From assembly GCF_900299525.1 (NCBI RefSeq), contig NZ_OMKA01000031.1:310001-374000 (forward strand): a stretch of DNA of 64,000 nt. Reading direction: 5' to 3'. The notes beneath the pieces are model-generated. The model was not told the origin of the DNA. It did not search any database and worked only from the letters and a program-made list of their open reading frames with translations. The translations under genes and the position numbers were made by a program. Position 1 is the first letter of the stretch. Every line of letters begins with the position of its first letter. Shown here piece after piece: positions 6,765 through 15,481 of this stretch. This DNA comes from Aquimarina sp. Aq78. Lineage in GTDB: Bacteria > Bacteroidota > Bacteroidia > Flavobacteriales > Flavobacteriaceae.

Positions 6765-7427
6765 TTAATATTCTTTTTTAGGAATGTCATTTGGTATTAA
6801 GAATATACTTTGATTTAATTTTTTTGATTCAATTTGAATAGCGGTATATGTTACAATATAATCTCCTAAATCAAGTTCCATTTTCATAAAAGGTGATTTT
6901 GCTTCTTTAATCAAATCGTAGGTGTAAAAATCTTCGAAGTTTTTAAAAAGTTCAGGTTCTAAATACGGAAAGCCACTATAAGAATATTTTTGTATTACTT
7001 TTTGTTTTCCATTTGGTTCAAATCCTTCAATTTGAATATAATCACAGGGCTTTCCTAAAATTTGTTCTGATTTCCCACTTGTTTTATTGACAAATTCTAA
7101 AGCTTGTTCTGAAACATTATAATGATAAATAGTATCTAAATTTTTCCATTTCGCATAATAGTAATTATTCGAGTTTAGATATAAATTGAAATCATAACCT
7201 CTTTCTCCTGTATTGAGATATTCTTTAAAAATATCACCGTTTTTGTTATAATATACCTTTAATGTATCTCCAAACTTTTGCTCAAAATATTCTCGATATT
7301 GAACGTTGTCTTTTTTAAATTTTATTTCAACTTTGTAAGTTATGATACCTTCAAAACTCTTCTTTTCGGAGCTGAAAGATGCAAAAATTAGAATTGTAAT
7401 TAAAAGAATGATCGATTTCAGACTCAT
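6765..7427 (-). CDS. Secreted protein of GLPGLI/DUF4412-like type
   Basis: A 220-residue protein with an N-terminal signal peptide (MSLKSIILLITILIFASF) and a beta-rich body beginning FEGIITYKVEIKFK. The repeated short strands with G-x-x-C-D-Y (ILGKPCDYIQIEG) recall secreted Bacteroidota proteins annotated as GLPGLI or DUF4412 families, which are of unknown function. It is probably periplasmic or surface exposed. It follows the PhyH gene by 12 bp on the same strand. The family name is from memory and tentative. Confidence 0.6.
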   Translation of the reverse strand: MSLKSIILLITILIFASFSSEKKSFEGIITYKVEIKFKKDNVQYREYFEQKFGDTLKVYYNKNGDIFKEYLNTGERGYDFNLYLNSNNYYYAKWKNLDTIYHYNVSEQALEFVNKTSGKSEQILGKPCDYIQIEGFEPNGKQKVIQKYSYSGFPYLEPELFKNFEDFYTYDLIKEAKSPFMKMELDLGDYIVTYTAIQIESKKLNQSIFLIPNDIPKKEY

Positions 7428-7439
7428 TTGTTTAAATTA

Positions 7440-8180
7440 TTAGATATCGTTATAAGTATATGTCTTTTCATTCCAATATTCCAACCATTTCAACGGTTCA
7501 GCCAACTTATGCTTATTTAACTCTAAATGGATTACTCTTCTTTTCTGTCTGTTAGTTGTTCTATTTGATGCGTGTAAAGTTAGGGGTTTCATTAACATTA
7601 CTCCGCCTTTTTTAACTTCACAGATATGCTCTTTTTCAATTTCCCAATCTTTTGAATCTGGCCGAATTATTCCCTTTAGATGTGATTTTGGAATTACTTT
7701 TAGGGCTCCATTATTTTTGTCTGTATCGTCTAAATGAATTCGGATTGTGATGGTATCTTGTAAAATTTTAATTGGCGGTTGAACGCCGTATTGGTCTTTT
7801 TTAAAAGTCCAATTCACATAATTTTCTAAATCCACTTTTTTGTCTACCGAGATACTCAAATCCTGATGATACCCTACAAACCAATTCGATTCACTTGGTT
7901 TGTCAAAATAGATAGCTTTAGTTAAGAAATAGTCAGATTCAGAAAGGTCAGAAATTAATGTAGTCAGTTTTGCATTAAACAGTAACTCGGTTAATCCAGG
8001 AACATTTTTTGTTAGCTGTCGAATTGCAAACAAATCCTTTGTTTTTAGAAAAGAATTCCCTTCTTGTTCAGTGTTTTTTATACAAGTCAAAATTTGACTT
8101 ATTTCATTTTCTGAATATAAGTTGGCTAAAACAGAATATCCATTTTCTTCAAGCTCTATTCTATTCTTTGCGTAGTTCAT
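7440..8180 (-). CDS. Phytanoyl-CoA dioxygenase (PhyH) family protein
   Basis: A non-haem Fe(II)/2-oxoglutarate dioxygenase of 246 residues. The iron ligands can be seen as HQD in VGYHQDLSISV (about residue 110) and the distal His in MKPLTLHASNRTTN (about residue 203); the nearby Arg of NRQKRRVIHLEL would bind 2-oxoglutarate. Members hydroxylate varied small molecules, so the substrate is unknown. It precedes the secreted 220-residue protein on the same strand with a 12-bp gap, suggesting co-transcription. Confidence 0.88.
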   Translation of the reverse strand: MNYAKNRIELEENGYSVLANLYSENEISQILTCIKNTEQEGNSFLKTKDLFAIRQLTKNVPGLTELLFNAKLTTLISDLSESDYFLTKAIYFDKPSESNWFVGYHQDLSISVDKKVDLENYVNWTFKKDQYGVQPPIKILQDTITIRIHLDDTDKNNGALKVIPKSHLKGIIRPDSKDWEIEKEHICEVKKGGVMLMKPLTLHASNRTTNRQKRRVIHLELNKHKLAEPLKWLEYWNEKTYTYNDI

Positions 8181-8267
8181 TTTTTAGCTTATGGATACTA
8201 TCTTTTATAGGTTAGATTTGTACTTTGATGGGAAGCATGTGCCTCAATATTTCGTATGAAATGCGTT

Positions 8268-8894
8268 TTAATACTTTTCATGCATTGTTATGTGCTTTTT
8301 AATTTCGTTCAGGTTTTTTATTTCATACTCTTTTGAAATAGGAGTGTAACGATTAATTCTCAAATAATTCCATTCCATGTTTTTTGCTCCTACAATATCT
8401 GATTTAAAAGAATCTCCAACCATTAATATTTCATTTGGTTTGTGACTTGTCAATTTTTCTATTTCTTCAAAAATCTCTTTATCGGGTTTTAAAAACCCAT
8501 GATCACAGGAAAAAACCATTTTCTCAAAATACTGATCAAGATTATTATAAAAAACTGGCTCCTTATATGGTGATGCTAAATTTGAAATCAAGAAAATCCG
8601 AAAGTCTTTTTTTAAGTCTTTAAGAACATTAAAAACCTCTTCATAAATAACGATAGAGTTTAATTCTCGTTCTAACTCAGGTAGTTTTTTATCATATAAT
8701 GTGCTAAATTCAGGAGGTAAAATATCCCTTAATTGGTTAAGATCATTTTTCATCATGAGCTGTAGGTATGCCGAAACATCCATATCGAAACCGTTCTGAG
8801 AAGTTTTAAATAGTTTCAAAAAGAAATGATTTGATTCTTTTATTTCAATCAAAGTATTATATAAATCAAAAACTATTGTTTTAATATTATTCAT
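8268..8894 (-). CDS. HAD-superfamily hydrolase
   Basis: A 208-residue haloacid-dehalogenase-like phosphatase. Motif I is VFDLYNTLIE (nucleophile Asp), motif II LISNLASPY, motif III the Lys of GFLKPDKEIF, and motif IV ILMVGDSFKSDIVGAKN. The helical cap inserted after motif I fits subclass I. The partner Asp of motif I is replaced by Tyr (DLYNT), a form seen in some dehalogenase-like or nucleotidase-like members. Substrate unknown. It stands alone on the minus strand. Confidence 0.88.
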   Translation of the reverse strand: MNNIKTIVFDLYNTLIEIKESNHFFLKLFKTSQNGFDMDVSAYLQLMMKNDLNQLRDILPPEFSTLYDKKLPELERELNSIVIYEEVFNVLKDLKKDFRIFLISNLASPYKEPVFYNNLDQYFEKMVFSCDHGFLKPDKEIFEEIEKLTSHKPNEILMVGDSFKSDIVGAKNMEWNYLRINRYTPISKEYEIKNLNEIKKHITMHEKY

Positions 8895-9201
8895 CTCAAT
8901 TCTTCACAACGATTATACAAAAGACATATGTCCTTTATATGCAATATGCATTCACAAATCTAAGGGATTTTTGATGAATCGAATAGTTTCATCCAGATGG
9001 GTGGATTTAAGGTGCAAATCCGTGCCATTTGGGTATATCCAAATCTTATCGAGGCATAGTAATACGAAAACAATAGAAAATATATACTCAAGTAGTAGTA
9101 AATAATTTTACGTTAATCAAAAATCTACTAGATTTGTCCAACACCGCTAAGCTAAATATACAGCTATTCATTGGCGGTAATTTGAAAAATAATTTTGATT
9201 A
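8895..9201. other. Intergenic region with small hairpins
   Basis: I see no gene. Two adjacent hairpins (GGATTT/AAATCC at 9003-9021 and ATTTGG/CCAAAT at 9027-9044), a small palindrome AAATCTA-C-TAGATTT at 9121-9135, and a foldable ACCGC...GCGGT segment at about 9144-9180 are present. The last resembles the attC-like elements further right and may be the left edge of the cassette-like array. Confidence 0.5.
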
Positions 9202-9705
9202 ATGAATATTATATTTAAGCGGATTGAGATTAAAGACAAAAATATAGTCCTAGACTTATTTAAAAAGACTGCTGAAAAAATCAATAAAATGAATATTGAC
9301 CATTGGCAGTATTGGAAAAATCCACCTATAGAAAAGGTTAAATGGGTTGAAAAAGGTATTCTAAATAACGAGTTCTTTTTTATCGATAACCAAAACGAGG
9401 AAAATTTAGGTATGGTTAGAATACTGAATGAAGACTTGTTATACTGGGGAGAACAAAATAAAAAAGCAAAATATATTCATTCATTAGTAGTCAAAGAAAA
9501 ATATAATGGAAAAGGAATTGGAACTAAAATAATTAATCAAATAGGGGGTATTGCTAAAAAGGATAACTGTAATTATTTAAGACTTGATGCTGACTCCAAA
9601 AACTCAAAACTTTGTAGTTACTACGAAAAAATAGGATTTAAGAAAGTTGGAACAAAAGAGTTGCCATTATCAGTTAATAATCTCTATGAGAAAGAATTGA
9701 AATAA
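9202..9705 (+). CDS. GNAT family N-acetyltransferase
   Basis: A 167-residue acetyl-CoA-dependent N-acetyltransferase. The acetyl-CoA-binding motif A reads VVKEKYNGKGIGTKIINQI (about residues 95-113), followed by LRLDADSKNSKLCSYYEKIGFKKVG, the typical motif B end. The single-domain length is normal. The acceptor cannot be told. It is the first gene of a plus-strand run of unrelated single genes with repeats between them. Confidence 0.9.
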   Translation: MNIIFKRIEIKDKNIVLDLFKKTAEKINKMNIDHWQYWKNPPIEKVKWVEKGILNNEFFFIDNQNEENLGMVRILNEDLLYWGEQNKKAKYIHSLVVKEKYNGKGIGTKIINQIGGIAKKDNCNYLRLDADSKNSKLCSYYEKIGFKKVGTKELPLSVNNLYEKELK

Positions 9706-9784
9706 AACTACCCAATGGTGCGGATTAGAAAAAAGTTTAATTGACAATGAAACCGGTGAAGGTATTATGGGGAAGTTAAAATAG
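9701..9784 (+). pseudogene. Possible 3' gene remnant (27 codons)
   Basis: Directly after the acetyltransferase, a frame without a start reads TTQWCGLEKSLIDNETGEGI and ends in TAG. The residue choice is coding-like, as if it were the C-terminus of a lost gene. It is too short to assign. Confidence 0.3.
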
Positions 9785-9808
9785 TGTTTGAAATTTTAAA
9801 ATTTTAAA

Positions 9809-10261
9809 ATGGAATTAATAGTTAGAGGAAATGAATGGGGAGTACAATTAGATGTTAAGAAATTCCCTTTGTTCTGCCCTTCTTGTAGAAACTATTTAAA
9901 CGAAATATACGAACATACTGGTTCTAGATATGGTCAAGTAGGTTTTATAAAATGTGATTGTGGAGAAGAATTAGCTTTAACTGATAGTGACAATATTGTT
10001 GAATACATTAACATTCACATTAGAAAACTTAAAACCGTTTTGAATTTTAAAGACTTATTCAAAATGCATAAAGTTGATTTTGAAAAATTGAAAAATCATT
10101 ATGGTTATGATATTTACGAAAAGAATCTAAATAAAAGAATTCGACTCGATAATTTAATAATTGATATTGAAACCCATATTGGAAAAAGAATATCACCAAT
10201 AGAAACTGAATTTCCAGCAACAATCGGAATTAAAAAATGGTTGAGTTTGATGGAAAAATAG
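9809..10261 (+). CDS. Hypothetical protein with zinc-ribbon-like Cys pairs
   Basis: A 150-residue protein I do not recognise. It has CPSC at about residues 28-31 and CDC at about 54-56, a spacing that would suit a zinc ribbon, followed by a helical and basic C-terminal half (KRIRLDNLIIDIETHIGK). There is no signal peptide. It stands as an isolated plus-strand gene within the cassette-like array, and an attC-like repeat of about 200 bp starts right after its stop codon. Confidence 0.65.
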   Translation: MELIVRGNEWGVQLDVKKFPLFCPSCRNYLNEIYEHTGSRYGQVGFIKCDCGEELALTDSDNIVEYINIHIRKLKTVLNFKDLFKMHKVDFEKLKNHYGYDIYEKNLNKRIRLDNLIIDIETHIGKRISPIETEFPATIGIKKWLSLMEK

Positions 10262-10471
10262 CGAAAGCACAACAATGACTGTAATTAATACGGGTTTTGG
10301 TACTTAACCCAAAGTTCAGAGCTTTAAACGGAGTCCGTCAAATCTTTTGATTTGGCTTTAGAATAAAAAAGATAAAACAAAATACAAAAGATTTGGCTTG
10401 TGGCTAATCCGAAAAATTAGCGTCTTTTTATACGCTACGTTTCATGCACAAACCGTTAGGTGCTATTACCA
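10262..10471. repeat. attC-like foldable repeat (about 200 bp)
   Basis: This gene-free block begins GCACAACAATGACTG and ends CATGCACAAACCGTTAGGTGC, just before the next start codon. The ends are partly complementary and the interior holds further dyads. The right end shares ACAAn(2-3)CGTTRnG with the blocks at 11514-11583 and 14196-14325. The form recalls integron attC sites and long repeats found between flavobacterial single genes; no integrase is in the window. Confidence 0.5.
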
Positions 10472-11506
10472 ATGAAAATATCGAATACAATCATATTAAT
10501 ATTTACAAGCTTAAGTTTGATTGCTCAAAAAAATCAGATTCAGCAAATCTCTTTTAATGGAGAAAATTATTGGAAATACGAATCTGTGGATATCCATAAT
10601 AATACTCCTTATAAGTTCCCTCCAAGCGGATATGGCCAATTTCCAAAAGATGGAAGGTGGATTAGCTGTTTTGAGGAAGACACAACTAAAGTCGCTAGTA
10701 TATTTGAAGTAAGAAATGGTAAGCTTGATGGGAAATCCATTCAGTTTCGTTTGGATGAAAGTAAAGAAAGTGAATACGATTTCTTAAAAGGAGAACAAAA
10801 TGGTTACGAAAGATTCTGGAATAAAAAAGGGGTTTTAGTGTTTGAATCTCAACATCAATATAAAAACTTTGTAAATTTTGAATCTTCTGTACGAATTGGG
10901 GAATTGAAGAAATGGAATGATAATGGTAAACTTGTTAAGATTCAGAGGTTTTTAGATGATGAACCTAATGGAAGACAATTAGAAATATACGAAAATGGTC
11001 AAATAAAAAAAGAAGAGTTCTACATTAATGGTAAAAAAGATAGTACTATCACAAAATTTCATTCCAATGGACAAATAGAAAAACAAATAAAATATACTCA
11101 AGGTCGATTTGTAGAAGAAAATCCAAACGTGGAATATCACTCAAACGGGAATGTTGCGGGAAAAGGTGACTTAAAAGCAGGCCAAAAAACTGGAAAATGG
11201 ATATACTATTATAATGATGGAGCAAAGGAATCTGAAGGGAAATATGAAACCTATATATTTAATTATCATAATGAAAATACATATTTTTATCATAAAAAGG
11301 GTTTATGGAATTATTGGTATACAAATGGAAGACTAAAAGCAAAGGGAATATACGGTAGCCCAAAAATCGAGGACTTAGAGTTTAATGATCAATATCAAAA
11401 CACTAAAGGCGTTAGAAAAGACAGCTGGAAGTATTTTGATGATAATGGAACAGAAATATCTCTTAAAAAATTTAACTCCATGATGATAAAAATGACTGAT
11501 TATTAA
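10472..11506 (+). CDS. Secreted MORN-type / YwqK-like repeat protein
   Basis: A 344-residue protein with a signal peptide (MKISNTIILIFTSLSLIAQ) and a series of repeats of the type G-x-x-x-x-Y-x-N-G-x-x-x-x-E-x-x-Y, such as NGRQLEIYENGQIKKEEFY, FHSNGQIEKQIKY and YYNDGAKESEGKYE. These MORN-variant repeats form beta-hairpin arrays; annotations such as YwqK antitoxin are common for them but are not functional proof. The GTG at 10460 would place the start inside the attC-like repeat, so I use the ATG at 10472, which begins the signal peptide directly. Confidence 0.75.
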   Translation: MKISNTIILIFTSLSLIAQKNQIQQISFNGENYWKYESVDIHNNTPYKFPPSGYGQFPKDGRWISCFEEDTTKVASIFEVRNGKLDGKSIQFRLDESKESEYDFLKGEQNGYERFWNKKGVLVFESQHQYKNFVNFESSVRIGELKKWNDNGKLVKIQRFLDDEPNGRQLEIYENGQIKKEEFYINGKKDSTITKFHSNGQIEKQIKYTQGRFVEENPNVEYHSNGNVAGKGDLKAGQKTGKWIYYYNDGAKESEGKYETYIFNYHNENTYFYHKKGLWNYWYTNGRLKAKGIYGSPKIEDLEFNDQYQNTKGVRKDSWKYFDDNGTEISLKKFNSMMIKMTDY

Positions 11507-11513
11507 AAACATC

Positions 11514-11583
11514 ACCTAACAATTTGTATAATGCATATGCACCCTTCGGGATGCAAACGCACCATACAAGAGACGTTGTAGAT
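11514..11583. repeat. attC-like imperfect palindrome
   Basis: From ACCTAAC to GTTGTAGAT the 70 bp folds into one long imperfect stem: TTGTATAATGCATATGCACC pairs with GGATGC...GCACCATACAAG around a CTTCGGG loop. ACCTAAC matches the attC R-box pattern RYYYAAC; the right end is a looser match. It fills the gap between the MORN-type and macro-domain genes. Confidence 0.6.
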
Positions 11584-11612
11584 AATTACCTAAGTGAAAT
11601 AAAAATAAACTA

Positions 11613-12218
11613 ATGTCGACATCTCCGAAATTATTCGAAATAACATTAATTGATCTTCAAGAAGAATTATGCACTGAATGGAAAGAATCTTTTAAAGAAT
11701 TTCCTGAAATTCAAATTGTAAATGGAAATTTCGAATATGTTAGGAAATTTGACTGCTTGGTTAGTCCTGCAAATTCATTTGGTTTAATGGATGGCGGAAT
11801 AGATTTGGCTATTCGAAATTATTTTGGAATGAAAATCCAATATAATGTTCAAAAAAGAATACAAAAAGAATTTTATGGAGAACAGCCTGTCGGAACTTCA
11901 ATAATAGTACTTACTGAAAACGAACATCACCCTTTCTTAGCACACACGCCAACAATGAGAGTACCTACAGATATTTCCAAAACGGATAATGTTTATAATT
12001 CTTTTTTCGCAATGCTTACTGCTGTTGCAAACTATAACAAAAATAACAAGGTTAAAATTGAAAAAGTACTTTGTCCCGGAATGGGGACGGCTACTGGAAG
12101 AGTTACTCCTAAAGAAGCGGCAAGACAAATGTCTATTGCATATAAAAACTTTTTAAATCCAACAACGAATATGAATTGGAAAAATTTAAGGAAACGTCAC
12201 GACGAAATAATTGGATAA
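11613..12218 (+). CDS. Macro domain protein
   Basis: A 201-residue protein made of one macro domain. The ADP-ribose-binding loops are readable: CLVSPANSFGLMDGGID (about residues 49-65) and CPGMGTATGRVTPKEAA (about residues 152-168). The family binds or hydrolyses ADP-ribose and its derivatives, removing ADP-ribosyl groups from proteins or nucleic acids. It carries its own flanking repeat on the left, and a matching half motif (ATCTACAAC) follows its stop codon, so it looks like a discrete cassette. A role in phage or toxin defence is possible but not shown. Confidence 0.88.
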   Translation: MSTSPKLFEITLIDLQEELCTEWKESFKEFPEIQIVNGNFEYVRKFDCLVSPANSFGLMDGGIDLAIRNYFGMKIQYNVQKRIQKEFYGEQPVGTSIIVLTENEHHPFLAHTPTMRVPTDISKTDNVYNSFFAMLTAVANYNKNNKVKIEKVLCPGMGTATGRVTPKEAARQMSIAYKNFLNPTTNMNWKNLRKRHDEIIG

Positions 12219-12374
12219 AAACTATCTACAACACTATATATGTGATCATAGCTAATTAGTGATTAATCGATTGGTTCTTGTATATTTATAATGGCGCAGC
12301 AATATTCTTGGCGAAAATTCTATAGAGAAATTATTCTTTACTTTTGAATCTGATAAAAAAAGAACTTCTAATTC

Positions 12375-13211
12375 ATGAGTACCACACAACCAACCAAGAA
12401 TACAGTAAAAACAGTATGGCATACATGTATCAGTAGCGCTGCATGGCGTTGGTCTCAGAAAGCAATTATATTGATCATTTTTTCTTTAGTAACAAATCAT
12501 TTAGCAGCGAGTGATAATTTTCTGGATAGTGAATCGTATAGATTCCCCATAGAAGGTTTTCTGTCAACTATTGTTTTATCTATTCTCGTTGGAATCATAG
12601 CAGATCTCAATTTTAGATTTTATAAGAAAAAATATTTCTCTAAAAAGGTAGAAATTGTTACTATCGCAAGGTTTATGGTTTCTACTCTAGGATGTATTAC
12701 AATCATGTATATCCCTATAAATATTATTATAGATAAAGTTGTAGGTGGACAGACAGTGTTCTATTATTTATTAATTGGTTTACTAATTACTTTATTATTA
12801 TGTTTTATTTTCATAGGTTTATTGTATGCTCAAGACATATACAATTTATATAAGTTATCTATAAGAGAAGCTAAAATTACTATTGACAGCGGCACGAAAA
12901 TGACGAAACTTACCTACGAAAATATTGCGTGCTTTTACAGCGAAAACAAAATTGTGTATACTGTTCAAAATGACGGCACAACAATTAATACCGATTTTAC
13001 ATTGAATGAGCTCGAAGAAAAAATAAACGATCAATTGTTTTTTAGAGCCAATCGGCAAATTATCATTCACAAAGATACTATAGACTTAATTGAAAAGATT
13101 GAAAATGGCAAGTTGCGTATTCGGTTAAAAGCTTTCATTAAAAAGGATACGATTGCTGAAATCAATATCAGTCGTTACAAGCGAAAAGCATTTATGGATT
13201 GGTTTCAATAA
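12375..13211 (+). CDS. Membrane-anchored LytTR DNA-binding protein
   Basis: This 278-residue protein has about four membrane segments (around residues 28-46, 62-80, 100-118 and 127-153) and a C-terminal LytTR domain (about 168-278) with LTYENIACFYSENKIVYTV and FFRANRQIIIHKDTIDLIEK. LytTR domains bind direct repeats spaced about 21 bp; such a pair lies 18 bp after this gene. There is no receiver domain, so it probably senses through its membrane part, as in other one-component LytTR proteins. It is most likely the regulator of the CPBP protease gene that follows. Confidence 0.88.
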   Translation: MSTTQPTKNTVKTVWHTCISSAAWRWSQKAIILIIFSLVTNHLAASDNFLDSESYRFPIEGFLSTIVLSILVGIIADLNFRFYKKKYFSKKVEIVTIARFMVSTLGCITIMYIPINIIIDKVVGGQTVFYYLLIGLLITLLLCFIFIGLLYAQDIYNLYKLSIREAKITIDSGTKMTKLTYENIACFYSENKIVYTVQNDGTTINTDFTLNELEEKINDQLFFRANRQIIIHKDTIDLIEKIENGKLRIRLKAFIKKDTIAEINISRYKRKAFMDWFQ

Positions 13212-13228
13212 AAGATGCTAAAAACTAC

Positions 13229-13261
13229 CGACTATTCAGTTATAAATTTCGACCATTCAGT
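13229..13261 (+). promoter_or_regulatory. Direct-repeat LytTR binding site candidate
   Basis: CGACTATTCAGT (13229-13240) and CGACCATTCAGT (13250-13261) differ at one base and are exactly 21 bp apart, the two-helical-turn spacing used by LytTR dimers. They lie between the LytTR gene and the CPBP gene, 75-107 bp before the latter. Confidence 0.75.
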
Positions 13262-13335
13262 AAAAACATAAGTGTTTAAAGGAGATTTCAGAGATTTTGT
13301 TCATTATTTCGTTTAGAATTTAAAATCAAAAAACA

Positions 13336-13998
13336 ATGAACAAAATCACCTTACGACAAATATTAATTCCTTCAATTACCTTTGCAATCATCTGCTTTTT
13401 ATGGTTTGGACCAATTAATTTAAGTTTCCTTCCAAATATTATTGCTTCAATAGTAATCATCATAGCAAATTACATAGAATACAAAGGAAAAGCATTTTCA
13501 GAACTTGGGTTTCAACGCGAAAAATTCACAACCAAAAACATTTTCATACTTGCTCCATTAGTTGCACTAGGGCTCTTTATTTTTTATTTCTTTGCATTGG
13601 TTCCTGTAATTACAAAACTAACTGGAGTTCCTATAGATTATTCAAGTTTTGATGAATTAAAAGGAAATCTTCCTGCCTTATTACTTACTTTATTAATAGT
13701 GTGGGCTACTGCGGGATTTGGAGAAGAAATAATCTTTCGCGGTTATTTTATGCAACAATTTGTAAAATTCTTTGGAGAAAGCAAAATCAGTATAGTGCTT
13801 AATATTGTCCTAGTTACTGGTTTTTTTGGTTTCATGCATTGGCAACAAGGCATTACAGGACAACTTGTTACCTGGTTTACCGGAGCACTCATAGCTCTGA
13901 TATTCTACTTGCGTAAATACGATTTGTGGTTTGTTATTGCTGTACATGGTTTTTTTAACACCATTGCTTTAACTTGTGTATACTTTGGTTTGGCGTAG
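13336..13998 (+). CDS. CPBP family intramembrane metalloprotease
   Basis: A 220-residue multi-pass membrane protein of the CAAX-processing/bacteriocin-immunity (CPBP, Abi) family. The glutamate motif is GFGEEIIFRGYFMQQF (EExxxR, about residues 132-147), followed by FGFMHWQQG with the first His and a C-terminal VIAVHGFFNT with the second, all needed for metal binding. Members process prenylated proteins or confer bacteriocin self-immunity. The LytTR regulator upstream and the direct repeats between them indicate a regulated pair; its substrate is not encoded nearby. Confidence 0.92.
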   Translation: MNKITLRQILIPSITFAIICFLWFGPINLSFLPNIIASIVIIIANYIEYKGKAFSELGFQREKFTTKNIFILAPLVALGLFIFYFFALVPVITKLTGVPIDYSSFDELKGNLPALLLTLLIVWATAGFGEEIIFRGYFMQQFVKFFGESKISIVLNIVLVTGFFGFMHWQQGITGQLVTWFTGALIALIFYLRKYDLWFVIAVHGFFNTIALTCVYFGLA

Positions 13999-14195
13999 CG
14001 TTACTAATTAATAACACCTACGCCTGAATTCACCTAATAAAATGCATCTTTTTTAAACACTATATTTTGTTATAAAAATAAAACAGAACTATGGCTATGC
14101 CTGATGAGTTTTTGAGATTTAGACGAAGTTGTTGTGCTTAATCTGAGTCGAAAAAATAATTGAGATTATTCCAGTTGGTGTGTTTCGTACTTTAG

Positions 14196-14325
14196 CCAAC
14201 ATAGTATATACTTCATAGCTACTAATTGCTGGTTTACGAAAATATTTGTTATCATTTTATTTGCTTTTAATTTACTATATTTTAGTGCGTGAAATACGCT
14301 ACAAAGCATATACAAATCCGTTATG
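14196..14325. repeat. attC-like repeat upstream of the ChbG-like gene
   Basis: A left arm CCAACATAGTATATACTTC and a right arm GCTACAAAGCATATACAAAT with CCGTTATG form an imperfect inverted repeat (TAGTATATACTTCATAGC against TTGTATATGCTTTGTAGC, 14 of 18). The right end matches the other array repeats. The rest of the 366-bp gap (13999-14195) shows no gene. Confidence 0.5.
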
Positions 14326-14364
14326 AACAATCAAAATACAAAAGAGTAAAAACATCCATCAAGA

Positions 14365-15225
14365 ATGAATTTAGCACAAAAACTAGGGTTTCAGGAAAAT
14401 GCAAAATTGTTGATAATCCATGCAGACGATGCGGGACTTTCGCATTCTGAAAATATAGCAACAATTCAATCACTAGAGAAAGGCTTTGTGAATTCATATA
14501 GCATAATGGTTCCGTGTCCGTGGTTTTATGAAATGGGTATATTTGCAAAAAATAACCCACAATTTGATAATGGAATTCACTTGACACTAACCTGTGAATG
14601 GGAAAATTATAGATTTGGACCTGTTTTACCTGTTTCTGAAGTTCCAAGTTTGGTTGACGAGAATGGTCATTTCTACAAAAAAAGAGAACAACTTAAAAAA
14701 AATGCATCTGCCGAAGATGTTAAAAATGAGTTGGAAGCACAAATAGAAAAAGCAATTAAATTTGGATTAAAACCAACGCACATTGATTCGCATATGTATA
14801 GCATTGGTGCAAGTCCTGAGTTTTTTGACATCTATAGAAACTTAGGGAAAAAATATGATCTTCCTGTTTTAATAAATAAACAATTGATGAAAATGGTTGG
14901 ACTAAATCCTGAATTAAATATTAAAGAAGGAGATTTTCTAATTGACAGAACTTATGTTGGAGAACTTGAATATTTCGAGACTAATAAACTAAACGATTAT
15001 TACGATTCAATTTTAGAAAATTTGACAAGTGGATTGAACCTTATTTTAATTCATCCTGCATTTGATGATAACGAAATGAAAGGAGTAACCGTTAACCATC
15101 CAAATTTTGGTTCTGAATGGAGGCAAATCGATTTTGACTTCTTTACAAGTGAGCAAAATAGGTCGAAACTTAAAAAGAACAATATCGAATTGGTTACTTG
15201 GAATGATATTAAAAAAAGTGCATAA
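14365..15225 (+). CDS. ChbG/HpnK family (YdjC-like) deacetylase
   Basis: A 286-residue TIM-barrel-like carbohydrate deacetylase. The metal-binding HADDAGLSH (about residues 20-28), the DNGIHLTLTCEW segment and PTHIDSHMYS (about residues 132-141) supply the Asp and His residues expected of the family, which removes N-acetyl groups from chito-oligosaccharides or related sugars. It has no signal peptide, so it would act on imported sugars. It is the last gene of the cassette-like run and converges on the giant gene across a shared terminator. Confidence 0.88.
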   Translation: MNLAQKLGFQENAKLLIIHADDAGLSHSENIATIQSLEKGFVNSYSIMVPCPWFYEMGIFAKNNPQFDNGIHLTLTCEWENYRFGPVLPVSEVPSLVDENGHFYKKREQLKKNASAEDVKNELEAQIEKAIKFGLKPTHIDSHMYSIGASPEFFDIYRNLGKKYDLPVLINKQLMKMVGLNPELNIKEGDFLIDRTYVGELEYFETNKLNDYYDSILENLTSGLNLILIHPAFDDNEMKGVTVNHPNFGSEWRQIDFDFFTSEQNRSKLKKNNIELVTWNDIKKSA

Positions 15226-15421
15226 TAATATATCCTGTGTAAAGCTCTTTCCTAATTCCTAGGTCATAAAAATACGATATTTTAATATTCTAATTGTCTC
15301 AATGATTAATGATTTTACGTTGATGTATTGCTGGTATTCACCTTACATAGCAGATACATGTAGAACTGGTATAAGAGCGTATCGGACCCTTTAGGTCACG
15401 GCCATGCATACCTGCAAGATG

Positions 15422-15453
15422 AAAACCCCATACGACTAGTCGTATGGGGTTTT
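15422..15453. terminator. Perfect 32-nt palindromic bidirectional terminator
   Basis: AAAACCCCATACGACT and AGTCGTATGGGGTTTT are exact complements. The A-run and T-run flanks make it a terminator on both strands, between the convergent ChbG-like gene and the 3990-residue gene. The stretch 15226-15421 holds nothing I can identify. Confidence 0.85.
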
Positions 15454-15481
15454 GGTTGGCTCGCCTGTTTTTACATATGTA

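Noticed and set aside
10460..10471. GTG start for the MORN-type gene
   Set aside because: It falls in the attC-like repeat and would put extra residues before the signal peptide.
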